64,000 nt of DNA from contig CP034995.1 of the NCBI GenBank assembly GCA_004026145.2, positions 45,001 to 109,000 on the forward strand. Reading direction: 5' to 3'. Shown here one piece after another: positions 1-12,734 of the stretch. The position numbers were made by a program, and so were the translations under genes. Numbering within the stretch: the first letter of the stretch is position 1; every line of letters starts with the position of its first letter. Origin of the DNA: Takifugu bimaculatus. Taxonomy: Eukaryota > Chordata > Actinopteri > Tetraodontiformes > Tetraodontidae. The notes under the pieces are model-generated. The model ran no database searches. It was not told the DNA's origin and saw only the letters and a program-made list of their open reading frames with translations.

Positions 1-1562
1 CTGCTTTGTTAAAAGCGACTCAAGATCTCAGTGAAACATTTTGCAAATTACTTTGATACTGCAGTTTCCTCTCAGCTTTTGGACCCCAAAGCTAAATTCA
101 CAACTCTGAATAAATGTTGCAGCTCAAAAGCCACAATAAGGATTTTAGAAAAGGGTGTAATGATGCCTTTTCAGCCACCATAGGCACGCAGGACCCTGTG
201 ACGTGACTAAGAACCCGTCTTATAATGGCACCATTTTAACACCGTGCTAAAGTGCAGCCATAGGAATTTTGTGCACGTTCTTTGCGGCGACAATAAGCCG
301 ATTTTCCTCTGCAGAATCCTTTAAAAGGGATTGTTTCATTGCTGCTCGTTGCATCAATCATGCAAAAACCCCTCAAAAAGTGGCCAGAAAAACACCTGCC
401 TGAGAACATCTGGCTAAACAGCTGGGAGAGACTGTGTGTTTGGACATTCAGACGTGGGGGGGGGTCAGGAGGATGTGAGTAAACTCTCTTCTAGACGGGG
501 AGGAAGGAGAAGCCTGTAAAAAGCAGAGGTTTGGCATTTATGAGACCTTAAAAAAATGGATGGAATTTACCACACTTCTAATCCAATACATCTTCCCACG
601 GTGAGCAGTAAATCCCGCCTTCAGCTCGATTTGATGGTCTGCTTTAGCCGCCAGCGACGTTGATGAGTGGTGCAATTCTATTTTTTATTTTTTTTCAGTC
701 AACATTTTTTCTGGGATGGATACTGTTGTTGCAGAGTGCAAACGGCTTCCTTTTGGCACTGGACAGCATTTGCACACCAAATAATGCTGCTTTCACAAGG
801 CAGGGCGATAAATAGAGAGCCCCCCCTCCCACCATTTTGGGAAAGCAAACATTATTAGGTGTAAATGTTCATATCAGGGCTGTTCACAGTTCTCTCTTCG
901 TTTGTGTTGGGATGAAAATAGAAATGACAAAAGGACAATAAAAATGTTGAAGCAGAATTACACCAGAGCCTGAAACCTCAGCTATGCTGCGCTTTGTGAG
1001 GGTACTTCACGCTGAAAGTGCCTCAGTAAGAAGAGAACCTCTTCAGCAATGTGCACAAATCTGCCCACTTTTACATACTTTAGCACTGTTCCCATGGACC
1101 AGGGTGCTAATAAAAGTAGTAGGTAAAATCCACGGGCTGACGTAGGCGTCAGGGCCATCCAGAACCTGTGCAGAATTCCACCTGGGTCTTTATTTCACCG
1201 GTTTCATCTCAAACCCACACAAGGAGTTCCACAATCCAGTGTTGTGGCTGTTTTATGTGGATCTCAACCTGCAGTTTTAACAAGAACTCTGCTGGGTTTC
1301 AAAAGGAAGAAAACATTCCTGAGATCAGGCACATTCTCACAGGAGCCCTTTAAATTCAAACACCTATCAAAAGCCCTAAATATTTAATCTGGGTTGCTTC
1401 TTTCTGCATCTCTTAACATAAAGTTTGATTATTTACATGAATTACAACCCCTCTACTTTGCTGTTCTGTGATTAACCATGATGTAAGTACAAGGAGATAG
1501 AAATACACGTGCACTAATTATGACTGCTTCAAATAACCCTCATGAAGAGAAACAAATAAATG

Positions 1563-1601
1563 CAACACAACACAACACAACACAACACAACACAACACAA
1601 C
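1563..1601. repeat. (AACAC)n pentanucleotide microsatellite
   Basis: About eight head-to-tail copies of the 5-bp unit AACAC, nearly perfect. It creates a threonine/glutamine/histidine-rich open frame that has no coding meaning. Confidence 0.9.
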
Positions 1602-1891
1602 TATTCATCTACAAACCTGTGGAACCCAAATAACTTAAGCCTCCATCCTCCCAAACATCTGTCTTCCCCTCCATCTAATCCATCTATTTTATGCTCTATC
1701 CTTCCACTTCTTTATACTACATTTCCTCTTTTAGCAGATTTTCTTATCTGGAGGCCAGAAATTCTTAACTGAGGGATTTTATCTTTGTTATGCTTTAACA
1801 AGAGCAAGAGGTGACAAAAAACATGAATGGGAACATTGGAAAGGACTCAGTTCATCTGTCTCGCCTTTGTTCTGTTTCTATATATACTACA

Positions 1892-1892
<1 letters not shown>

Positions 1893-1967
<75 letters not shown>
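1893..1967. repeat. (TG)n microsatellite, about 75 bp
   Basis: Uninterrupted TG dinucleotide tract of about 37 units, one of the longest in the window. Its length suggests it is polymorphic. Confidence 0.97.
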
Positions 1968-1969
<2 letters not shown>

Positions 1970-2080
1970 GCAACAACAGTGAGTACAATACAGAAACAGA
2001 AGATTGAAAAGAGGATGATGTAAACTAATCTCTGTTAGCGGGTTACTGCTGCCTGGAGGCAAAGAGTTCATTTCACACTT

Positions 2081-2168
2081 TCACAAACACGCACACCCAC
2101 ACGCACGTACACACATACACACACACATACACAGAGCTTTGTGTTATTTCTAAAAAAAAAAAAAAAAA
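2081..2168. repeat. Imperfect CA-rich tract followed by a poly-A run
   Basis: An interrupted CA/CAC-rich stretch runs to about 2133 and is followed near 2152-2168 by a run of about 17 A. The A run may be the tail of an old retroposed insertion, but no element body is recognisable upstream. Confidence 0.7.
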
Positions 2169-3101
2169 CATTCTGAGAAATACAAATACGTGGCATTGAA
2201 ATGAAAATTTCCTTCAAATCTTCCATCTCCTATTTTTTTGAAAAGCATTCACACCTCTGTCACATATTCTGGGCTCGCCTGCGTGACAGGTAATGTTAAG
2301 GATTCAGATCAGAGAAGCATTTTCCTTCCTCCCGCTGCCGCATTTGATTTCACATCAGCGGGAATAAGAGAACATAATGAATAGAACAAGTCGATGCAAA
2401 TTCATGTCAGGCAATGAAAATCGTGCAGTCATGCAAGGATTTGAATAAAGCAAAACAATGTAAATGTGCCACAGGTACTGCTGAGTAGTGTGCACGGCTG
2501 ATAAGCATGACGGCAGCTCGTACAGGTGTGTTTCACAACTGGCCTGCAAACAGAGAGAGCGCTGAGATTAGTTTTAGGTGTCGGCCATTAATCAGTGTCT
2601 GTGCTGACTCTACATATATGAACTGCTCTGCCCTGCACAGCTATGCAGAGGTTGGGGGGGACAAAGTTCATCCGTCTGCTGCAGAGACGCATGCAACGTG
2701 CGCCCAGCGCCGCTCACACAAGCTGCATTTTGGGCTCTTCATTTGGGGAAAATAAATTAATTATTCATTCGGAAGGATCAAAGTTCAGTCTGAGCGGTTT
2801 CATTACAATCCCCCCTCTCTGTGGGACTTTTCTCCACACAGTAGCATCATTTATCACGCAAGATGAAATGCATAGAGGTTGTATCCAACGGCAAATGGGA
2901 ACGCTTGAAACAGAATAAACTCGGCCTTAAGTAGGTCTAATGATGGGCAATAATGTAATGATGTAGAGGAAGCTCGGTCCAAGATTTGCTGCTGCAGAAC
3001 TTTGGGTCCCGCTCATGTCATAGAGAGGGCCGAGCCTCGTTTCTTACGCTTTGATGAGATGCTGAATTTCCTGCGCCACAATGAAAAATCGTCCATCTGC
3101 A

Positions 3102-3134
3102 TGACGTGAGCCGAAGCTCCATTTGCATGCAAAT
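3102..3134. promoter_or_regulatory. Possible enhancer motifs: CRE-like site and palindromic octamer
   Basis: TGACGTGA at 3102-3109 resembles a cAMP-response element. ATTTGCATGCAAAT at 3121-3134 is a perfect 14-bp palindrome made of two overlapping POU octamers in opposite orientation. The two sites lie 11 bp apart, about 9 kb upstream of the sidekick promoter region. The motifs are seen directly; any enhancer role is inferred and needs conservation or chromatin data. Confidence 0.35.
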
Positions 3135-4353
3135 GGCATCACTCGTCCTCGTCACCATCATCAGTCAATTTAGACCCAAAAGTACCAGATTGTCTTTCGG
3201 ATGGAGACTCTTCCTGCTTTAAATCTGTCCTTCAGAAGTGTTTGACCCTCTGCTGTTTCTGGCCCACTGACCAGTCCCAGTCTGGAAACCTTGTTAACAT
3301 GAGCACTAATCCTGAGAGTAGTTTTACTTTAAGGTCGTTTGAACCTTTTATGACTAAGTGGAACCGAAATGTATAATGACATTTATTAGGTTAGAGCATC
3401 GGCACTGCAGCCACACGAGACCGATGTCTGCTGCGGTTAATAAGCCCAGTATTATTTTTAAATGTCTGGCAAAGTCATGTGTGAACTCCCTCATGTGTTT
3501 TCTAGCTGATTTGTTTTAGGAGTGCATTTATTTCATATCTGTGCTGCATTCTAGTAATACCACTTGGTGGTAAACCCTCAGTAGCTACCAGTGGATGTTC
3601 AAACTGAGGATTTTACGATGCCCACATGCACGTTTCTTACCTGAAATGTCAAACTGCAAGAAGGCAGCTGATCAATGGCAGATCCAAAGCGGCTTCAAGA
3701 GTTCTTCTGCAGAATAGGAATGGATGAATTGTGACTTTTAAAGGAGCTGCTGGTCCTTTCTGTTTCCAATTTTGTTAGCAATTTGGAAACATGGGACAAA
3801 TGAGTCCATGACAACCGCAGTGGAAATCCTCAGTGGGTTTTTTTTTCTCCTCAATTTCTGAGGTTTGGAGATGAACAATGTGTACGAGAGACAAAGTATT
3901 TTCCGCTGAATTGATTCTCAGCCAGTGCAGCTGAGACCACTCAGTCAAACGCGCACACACGAACAAATACTCACACACGCTCTCCAGTTTAAATGGACTT
4001 GTGTAACCATTCAAATCCCTCCAGTGTGAGCCCACACCACCAGTGATTGGTAGTTAATTGCTCTGTGTGAGAGAGAGACAGAGAGCAAGAGAGAGAGAGA
4101 GAGGGAGACAGAGGGAAAGAGACATTGGTTAGGTTCAGGTCACAACAAGGTTTGCTCATATGTGCTCATGAACACACACCATATTTCCAACATGTTTGTT
4201 AGACGGTTGCGCTGGCCTGAGGGGGGCAGTGTGACTCTGTGGCACGTTTTTCTCTGACTGGACCATTAAAGTCTTGGGGGTGGGGGGGGGGGGTCCCTGT
4301 ATGTGAACTGGTCCCCACAATATGGTTTTTTACATAGGAAAAGGTTCAACTTG

Positions 4354-4645
4354 GGGCGCTGGTATCTCAGTCTGTTGGATACTGACCTGACAAACAGAGG
4401 GTTCTTGGTTAAAACCCCAGTGCAGACAAAACATGTAAGGTGTTCTGGTAGTAGGGAGGTGCCAGAATACATTCAGAGCACTGCCAACGTACCCTTGAGC
4501 AAGGTAGCAAACCCACAAATGCTCATATAGGGCCCTGCAATGAACTGGCAACTCATCCAGGGGTGGACCCTACTTTTACCCATTACATACCCTCCCCATG
4601 ATCCTGAAAGGGATAAAGCAGCTAAGAAGATGAGACGAGTGGTCC
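4354..4645 (+). mobile_element. tRNA-derived SINE
   Basis: The 5' part resembles a tRNA gene with pol III promoter boxes: an A-box-like TGGTATCTCAGTCTGTTGG at 4360-4378 and a B-box-like region near 4400-4417 containing GGTTAAAACC. The 3' part (about 4540-4640) carries the GAACTGGCAACTCATCCAGG and CCTGAAAGGGATAAAGCAG type tail shared by many fish SINEs and their partner LINEs. The copy is diverged and lacks a clear oligo-A or short-repeat end, so it is probably an old insertion. Exact family and ends need a repeat-library comparison. Confidence 0.72.
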
Positions 4646-5499
4646 GACTTGTACACATGCATATGTTTTTGACTGTTAGCCATGACACCCAGAGCCGTCT
4701 GATAGCTGACTTCTTTTCTTTCTGCCCGTCTCTGATGGCTACTGGCTGCCTGGGCGGAGCTGCTGGCTGGCTAATCATCACATCTCCACCTGCTCAGACA
4801 CCTGCATCTTATCACCTCCATCAAGCCCTAGCATGAAGACCCAGACTCAGATCTCACTTCTTGCCAGGTAACAAGCAGTGTTGTTGCTCAGGCTTTAAGT
4901 TCATCTGCAAGCTGCTGTCTTCTCTCAGGAGTCAACTGGATTCAACATCCTGTTTGAGGACCTTCCTGAAAACTCCTCCCTTTCAGGTCCAGGCTGTGCT
5001 CGCGTCAACCTGTCATTCACGTGTCACCACACCAGCTAGACCTCGGCAAACAGAGAATTTACTCTCTGTTTCCTGTCTTGCGTTTGACTCCTCTCAAGAA
5101 AGAGAACTTTAAATTCTTACAACCAGTCTTTCAGAGTTCTATTTTACACTGGGATCGCTGCGGTCGAGGAAAAGTGTTCATATCTACTGAGCTCCAGCCA
5201 TAACTGCATCAGGAAAGGACCCACATGTCAATTTCATCTTCTTGTTCGTTTTGTTGCTCCTACTTTCAAGGTCCCTTCAGCTTTGCTCTTAAGATTACAG
5301 ATGGTGTAGACCTTAGAACGGAAGTATGTTTTGTAGTGACAGAAAATAGGATGTAAACAATGTTCCCAAGGCTGAATTATAAAACATACAGATACGGTAG
5401 TATGAAAACACACTGTGCTGATGTCCCAGTGGACAACAGCACTCAATGCACCCTGTGTCTTTCAGCTCAGGAGGCATCTGAGCGGTAGAAACAGGATCT

Positions 5500-5514
5500 G
5501 GGGGGGGGGGGGGG
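5500..5514. repeat. Poly-G run
   Basis: Homopolymer of about 15 G. Such runs are prone to length error in assemblies. Confidence 0.85.
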
Positions 5515-5689
5515 CACGGAGCTGTGAAGTGTGTAATGGGTGCATGACAGATGTGCATGTGGGAAGCATGTCAGGGGTGTACATGCACCAGTGACCAGCT
5601 CGGCCTGGTACACGTGTGTTCAAACTAAATATGTTCGAGTCAGTTGTGAGTGTGTGCTGTAACCCTGAAGTCATACTCTCATGCATGAC

Positions 5690-5693
<4 letters not shown>

Positions 5694-5747
<54 letters not shown>

Positions 5748-5769
5748 ACACACACACACACACACACAC
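5694..5769. repeat. (CA)n microsatellite, about 76 bp
   Basis: CA dinucleotide tract with a single CT interruption near 5741. It directly abuts the CCTAACC-rich interspersed repeat that follows. Confidence 0.96.
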
Positions 5770-5911
5770 TTATCATGTGGACACTCATTGACATAATGCA
5801 TTCCCATAATCCCCTCACCTTAACCTTAACCTGTACCCAGTTCTAATCTGAACCCTTAAACAGACCTCTGTGGTCGTGAGGCTCAGCTGTAATGGTCTCA
5901 CAAATGTAGGA
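5770..5911. repeat. CCTAACC-rich interspersed repeat, copy 1
   Basis: Contains GACATAATGCATTCCC followed by CACCTTAACCTTAACCTG and a degenerate 3' part with ACCCTTAAACAG and a GTGAGG motif. The same order of motifs recurs at 23988-24200. I recognise this layout as a common dispersed repeat of teleost genomes, usually next to a CA microsatellite as here. It lacks coding capacity, and its class (SINE-like or non-autonomous DNA element) is unclear. Confidence 0.6.
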
Positions 5912-8900
5912 ATTTCTACACAGCAAAGAACAAAAAAATGAGAACAAAAAAAAGAAAAGAAAACAGCATAAAACATGGTCTTGGTCATTGGTTTATTGGG
6001 GCCAAGCCAAGTAGACATGATATTTTGGAACCATTTGAGCCAGGCGAACTACTCAGTGTCTCCAAGATGTTAGCTATAGCTGTTGCGTTAAAGACTACAT
6101 TAGCATTAGCAACATTAGCATTGTGTTTCCCACTAAGACTGTTATACACATTTTTTGTGTTTGTGCTCTGTTTGTTAAAAGTCACAGGAGGTTTGATCAC
6201 ATTCTGGTACAAGAAATGAATAGTTCACCAAAAGAAATAAACATACTTTTGGAAAACTGGGCCTGAGTAGGAATAAATGCTGAATTTTCTGTTCCTGTGA
6301 CAGATGTTGGATGCACTGACAGACGTCAAAATGCAAATATCTTTTCTCACTTGTGATTTCAAAATGAAAAGGTCAAAAACCCCAGAAGAATGTAACGCTG
6401 GAAGAAACAAAGGCCACTGCTGAATTAATAATTGACCCCTTATTTTTCATGGGGACAGAATAAATCTTGCTGATTAATTGTTGTTGTCTTTTAATTAGTT
6501 ATTTAGCACTTAAGTCTGATGGAATCTAAAATATAAAAATGGATATGAATAATATGAATAAATAAGATTGGTTGATTTATCAGTTGGAACATACTTGAGA
6601 AGGAAAAAGTTTTGTGTTGGTATTAAATACCGATGTGTTCCAAGGCTCATTGCAATGCTGTGGTTTGTGCAGCTGTGTATTGATTGAAGACAAAGAAAAA
6701 AAAAAAAGCAATATAATGATCCAGCCTAATGAAATACCCAACCCGGCGTAATTAACACGAAACAAATTAAAAGCTGTGAAACTGACAGACCTGGATCTGC
6801 AATGAAATGTCAGCGTGCAGCGAGAAAGTTTAGTTAAATCTGCGTGGAATTTAAAAACACCTGACAAGAACAAGCAAATTCGACTCTAAAAAACTTTACT
6901 CTTTTGATCAACAGTCTGCAGAAGAATGTTTTCCTGATGTGACAGGTTTTGATTAAATTTGTCAAGGGCTTTGCTCCTGCAAATTATAAAGTAAATGAAG
7001 GTAATTTCAGTCACTCATGGAACATCTACCATGCTCTGCTTTTATATAAGAATATGTAATCCTCATGATTGAGCCATCTGTAGAGATGAACCTGCCATAT
7101 GTCAGATTGGATGGGTAGCGTTCTGAACTAGGTTGGCTCAAGGCAAGTTCCAATTAACGTACACAGAAATAGATCTTCCTCCTCAACTACAGCATGTGTG
7201 ATCACATGCTGAAATGAAGGAAATTAATGGAACACATGAGAATGTGAGATTCTCATATGCAGATGTGTCTTACACAATATGTATCAATAAGCCATTAGAA
7301 AGTGAAATTACTGGCAAAGATATTTACAGAGTAGATGAGTGGAGGTCGCCTCTATAAATGTGAAAACACTGCACTTAAAATGCAAGTTTTGGCACTAGTT
7401 GACAGAAAGGACCGAAAGCCCGTCGGAACATGGAAGTTACAATTTTAAACAACTAAATAATATGCAATGGAGACAGGTTTGTTGTGGACTCAAGCAGTTT
7501 AATTAAAAAGAAACCTGAAGCTAGAATAAAGTAACATAGCAATTGCACAGCAAGGCACAAAAGTCAAATAAATATGTATCTCAGTGCCTCAATATCAATA
7601 TGGAATTTTTTTATATAGCTGTCCTTCGAATATCTAATGAGCTTCGCACTGCTAAATGTCCTTTATCCCGATGGGCCAAAAAGAAATTCCCGCACACACA
7701 ATTCACAAATACCATTTACGGTTTCTCTCAACAGATTGAAAACCGGCCAGACATCCATCCACAGAAGTGGCAGATCAGACTTTAGAGCCAATGAGGACAA
7801 TTCTGATCAGTGGCTGATCCTGAAGAAAACGGGTTTGATGTATGGAAAGAAAAGAGGCCGTAGGAGGAGAAGTGAAAGGAAGGCCAGTTCCTCAGACAGA
7901 GCGGCATGTGTGAGGGATGAAACCAGGAAAAATAAAGCTGGTGGTGTGTTTCCCTCTGGGCATGGTATCACTTTTCCGTGTAACATCATCCACAAACGGT
8001 AAGCTGGAAGTGCTGGGGGTTAGTGCCTTTGGCTGTCCCCTTGCGCAAGTGTGAGTAGTACCACATGCTCACACAGGCCCGCGTGCACAAGCACGGTCAT
8101 GCCGACAAATACTAATTAACATGTTTATGCTTCAACATCATCCCCTGTAAAGCTGGAGCATGTTGAATCTGTTTTGCATTCCTCTTGTGTGGATGCTGCT
8201 CCGGTATGTGATTACAGGTGTGCAGATAAGAGCCTCGCAGCGCCGTTCCTCGAGCCCGCGCCGCTGCTCTCTATTCCCAAGCCCCCCCAGTCAGTCCAAA
8301 AGCACGAGGTGCTGCCCAGTATGAAGCGAGGTGGAAACTCGACTCTGTGCTCCGCTGCTGCAGGGATGATACGCGGCAGGAGCAAAGAGATCAAGCATAG
8401 CCAAACACAAAGAGAGTAAAACAAACAAATAAAAATCATAGAGCCACGGATAGAGCCAATAGCACGCAGCTTGTGCCGTCTTTTGTGTTCCTCCCCTCAC
8501 TGAAACATTCCACACACTGACCCTGAAATCATTGCTTATATATTCCCTCTTTTACATCAATAGTCTCACTCACTCGTGCTTTTTGCTTGCTTTTCTTCAT
8601 TCTGCTTCCATAAAAGAACCCTGAAAGCCTCGACTCTGATTTTCACACCCCTTTCTAGCTGCTTGACTCACTTAAAAGCAATTCCTCTCCGTGGCGAGCC
8701 TCCCTTTCTCCCACTAGTGTTACACTTATCCCCACATCCCTCCCTGTCTCTTTAAGTCTGCCACAGGTGTGACCTTTCTCCCTACAATTCCCTCTCCTTT
8801 TCCTTATTCACCTCATTTTTCCTTCAGATGAAAGGCTTCTTGCTATCCCCGGCTCACCCTTTTTCATGCTCTTTTATGCTCCGCGTGCCCTCACCTTCAC

Positions 8901-9950
8901 TTTTCGCCTCAGGAGATGGCTTGGATAACAGGTGGAGCCGCTGGTTTTGGGAGATCAAGTTTCAAATCAACCTGTAATGCAAGAATGCAGAGTCACTCTG
9001 GACTACTAAAAAACCAAAGAGTAAAGTGCACCCACAGACACAGTCGCAGACACAGAAGCAGGCACACAGACCTCAATTAGGCCTTTTTGTTTTGTTCGAT
9101 AAGAAAAGTAGGCTTCTATTCGTTCACTTTATTGGCTTTTAATGGTGTCTTTTTCTGTTATTTTTCCTCACCAACAAGAGAAGTGAGATAAAAAGAGAGA
9201 AAGCGATGCATGCCAGCATATAAAGCCTGAAAGCTTGATTAGGTGTACGTGTAACAGACACGGACACTAACTACATTTCCTTGGAGGATCTTTGTATTCT
9301 GCACAGCTTTGCCTCCCAATTATGGCAACAGCAAGCCTGCACATAAAGGCCAAAGCATTGTTGATGTATGTGTCTTCGGAATATAGACGATGCACGCGGC
9401 GTTGATGGAGCACGTGTGCCACTAGGTGTGGCACACACGCTGATTCAAATCCAAAAGCCTCGAGCAATGACGCCGTTGTGAAAAAGCAGCTTGCGAAAAA
9501 AAAATTCTACTAAGCCACTGACAAACAACAGGTCTAAGTAATTAATGCCGTTAGCCAGTGTGCCTCAGTTATGCTTTAAAACTGTCTCTGCTTGCAACTA
9601 TGCCATTGTGCACATTCTCCCAGCACTCCACTGCTATGACAGGTCAGTTAATATTGACATTATCTCTCTCCACTGCAGTGACAGTTTGAGCTGCAGGAAG
9701 CTGCTCATTAGCTCTGTGTGTGCTTGTAAGACTGTGCATATATTGTGTTTTGGTGCATACGTGTGTGTGTCTGTGCATGCGCGCCCACTGCTGAGTTGAG
9801 TGCCATGACAGAAGGCATTAGCCTAATCAAACAGGTGTTAAAGAGGCAGAAGAAAGTCCCATTGTTTGTCCCGGAGAGAATCACAGGTGTTGGTGTCAGC
9901 ATTCAGTACTAATCACAAGCCGGACCCTCTGTGGAGGTCATCAGGTCACG

Positions 9951-10042
9951 TGAGAGAGAGCAAGGAAGAGAGAGAGAGAGAGAGAGAGAGAAAGATAGAG
10001 AGGGGGGAGGGAGAGAGAGAGAGATAGAGACAGAGAGAGAGA
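9951..10042. repeat. (GA)n purine tract
   Basis: About 90 bp of nearly pure purine on the + strand, mostly GA/GAGA with short interruptions. Mirror-like polypurine tracts of this kind can form triplex DNA. Confidence 0.9.
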
Positions 10043-10352
10043 GTTGTGTAGAGCTAGTTAGAATAAAAGCAGAGATGGGAGTCCCATGCATATCAGAATA
10101 TCGATTCTCTGCACACATGCACGTGTGCAATAATACATCTCTCTTAGTGAGGAGCCATAACAGAATGTTTGGTAATGGGGAGAAATGGATGGACTGTGGG
10201 CTGAAAATGCACCGGTAATTGTAGTGGATACATAGTTAATTGGAGGGAAAATTAGCTTCAGATTTAGATTTAGAACCTGTGAGCACTCCCTCAATTTGAG
10301 CACTGAAACCTGGTAATCAACTCTGTGTGATTTTGTGTGTGCAAAAGTATGC

Positions 10353-10355
10353 ATG

Positions 10356-10404
<49 letters not shown>
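10353..10404. repeat. (TG)n microsatellite
   Basis: TG dinucleotide tract of about 52 bp with one TT interruption. Confidence 0.95.
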
Positions 10405-10406
<2 letters not shown>

Positions 10407-12002
10407 TGACAATGAGAGAAGGAGAAATGTGGACTCTAATAATTCACTAGAGACATAATGGAATAAAGAAAAGTATTTTCTTCTGCCAACTGTCATGTCT
10501 ATTGTGTCTGAGCTTACATTACATATGCATGCTCATATAATTTAGATCGTGGAATAAATTCAGGATTAATTGTACAAAAACAATGTCTATAAAGTGTAAG
10601 CAGATTTTGTTGAATCTACCATAAAGAATTTAATGAGAGATTCAGGCTTTCTGTTGATTCTCACGTCTCGGGCAGCAAATCTTTGTTAGGTGATTCCGTT
10701 GGTCTGTTTTCTCTGATGTGTTTGATTAGGTTCATTTAGATACACGATAGAATTTTAACCAGACAATTGTGAGTAGAAGTGAAAATAATCTGGAAGCAAA
10801 TATGTCATTTTTATTTTGATTTATACATTATATTACTAATGCAGCACCATTACTGCCAATTTATGAAATTGGACGCAAAAGAAAAATCAAAGTTTTAAGG
10901 TCAAAAATGTCTCCACAAGGAAAAGAAAGTCACATAGTAGAAAACCTCTAAAACCTGTTTCTACTTGCTTGGTGAGGATGAGAGGCAGTGAGACATGGGA
11001 CCACTGAACAGACCACTCAGAGGCACACGTGTTCAATTATGACTCACAGCTGGTCCAAAAAACCATTAAAACACTCCTGAAAAGGGCAGAGATGGCTACA
11101 GAACCTTCACAATGTCCTGAGCATTCACAGAGCATACACAGGCATGGACAATGTTTGCTGAGCGGGGGTTGATATTTTATGAGGATGTAATTTAATTGCA
11201 TGTTAGTGCCCTGCGTAAAGTGTGGATTTACTGCAGTCATCTGCAGTCTTGTTAGGTTTGCTTGAAGGAACTGTTTACATTCTTCACTTTGGCTGAAGAA
11301 AAACACATAACAGTTTTTCATTACTGAGGATTTAAAGCCCGTCTTCTTTCTGGTATGGAGCCTGGAGTAATGTGTGAGGTTTGGATTGAGCAGCACAACC
11401 TTTTCAAGGATCTCTCCATTTTCTAGATGCAGAATTTGGGGACACTTCCAAAATGAGCATTGATGGAAGGACAAAGACAAGAGCTGAGGTGGAGGACATT
11501 TAGGAGAGTGCTTTTGATAGAACTAACGTATAAAGAGACTATGTGGCAACTCAGAAGCTGGAAAGTCCACCTCTAAGGAGTTATTAAGGCAATAAAAGAT
11601 AAGGTCACTATGTTGTAGGCTTTAATATTAATGTGCCATTTAATGACCCCCACCTTGCAGGAAACTAGGTTACCAATAGTAGCCTGATATATTGTGGCCA
11701 ATGGCAGTTAATTTCTAATAAAATAAAAGGCCGAGTGTAGTAAAATCACTGTGTAACATCATCTCTGCCTTAAAAAAAAGTCACCAAAATTCTTCAGATT
11801 TGCCAATTTCATGTTAGCTTAATTGCCCTCTTGTTTTTCGCAGGCAAATTCTGTATTTTCATTATTGTTAAAGAGCACAGATAGATTTTTTTAATCTCCC
11901 AAAATACTCTAAAATTTGTGCCGCTTGTCCATGTTTGTCTTTGCGGGTGTTTTGCGGGTTTGGGGGCGCCGTCCACCACGCTTTCAGTACGGGCAGGTTA
12001 TC

Positions 12003-12058
12003 CCGCCCCCGCCAGTGACCGACCAATAGGAGCAGCGAGAGCGCTCAGCTCAGCCAAT
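12003..12058 (+). promoter_or_regulatory. GC box plus two CCAAT boxes
   Basis: CCGCCCCCGCC at 12003-12013 fits an Sp-family site. CCAAT at 12023-12027 and 12054-12058 have a spacing of 31 bp, typical of NF-Y pairs, about three helical turns apart. Together they mark the likely core-promoter-proximal region of the + strand gene. Confidence 0.6.
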
Positions 12059-12099
12059 CAAGAGCGACGGATGATAGTGAATGGAAGTAAAGTTTTTGA

Positions 12100-12734
12100 G
12101 CTTTGACCGGGTTTCAGCGAAATTAATCGTGAGTACGTGGACTTGGATACATCATCGAAAAGGTGTACATTCCGACTCATTTCCTTTCAAGAATAGAGCG
12201 AAATATCCATCGATGGTCGATAAAGCGTAAAACAAAGCCCCCCTTCTCTCTCTTGCTCGCTCTCTCTCTCTCTCCCTCCAACAAAGTGTGTGTCGCGCGG
12301 AGTAGCAGGTGTTCATTTGTGGGAAGTCGCATCGCTTCGGTCGGCTCCTAAAGCCTCAGTTGGGCTTTTATCTGGAGACAAAAAACGACAAATACGGACA
12401 GAAACTCCCGTGAGTATGCGTCAACAATCATAAACCGCCGCCGCGGCTGCTTCCTTCCCCGCTGGGTTGTTTTGCTGGACCGTTAAAGAAACGCGAGGGG
12501 GAAGAAAAAGCGAGTGTCTCCAGTGACGCAGTCAGAGTAAAACTACCGCGCTTTCCCAGCTCCGATAGCCCGTTACTTTTTTCTTTTCTTTTTTTAACTG
12601 ATGCTCATTTCACTTTTCCAAAGTCTTCGAGGAAAAGACGCCCTATTAGGCTTAACCTGTTGTGCCGTCCCCCCCCTCCCAGTGTAATGTGAGAAGCAGC
12701 GCCTGACGCCAAGTTAGCCTATCCGGCGTTCGAG
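12100..12734 (+). other. sdk1: Putative noncoding 5' UTR exon (start uncertain)
   Basis: This GC-rich stretch lies just after the CCAAT boxes and ends at a strong splice donor, GAG|GTAAGA, with GT at 12735-12736. A weaker donor, CCC|GTGAGT at 12410, could give a shorter exon. The next good acceptor is at 13370-13371, immediately before the coding exon, so the two probably bracket a 5' UTR intron. The left end is only an estimate from promoter motifs. If included, the exon holds a small upstream frame (12601-12687) and a start-stop ATG-TGA (12687-12692). Confidence 0.45.

Larger units (their letters stand above)
1..11900. other. Upstream intergenic region, no supported gene
   Basis: No reading frame here looks like a real exon: frames are short, often made of simple repeat, and none has a recognisable domain next to good splice sites. 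The region is moderately AT-rich and holds several microsatellites, a tRNA-type SINE near 4.35-4.65 kb, a CCTAACC-rich interspersed repeat near 5.77-5.91 kb and a GA-rich tract near 9.95-10.05 kb. Since the sidekick promoter lies at about 12 kb, this is probably its 5' flank and may hold enhancers. A noncoding RNA cannot be excluded by eye. Confidence 0.6.

Noticed and set aside
11037..11480. 147-codon open frame on the minus strand just upstream of the promoter
   Set aside because: No domain and no convincing start or poly-A context; sequence is rich in Cys, His and Leu as in random translation.
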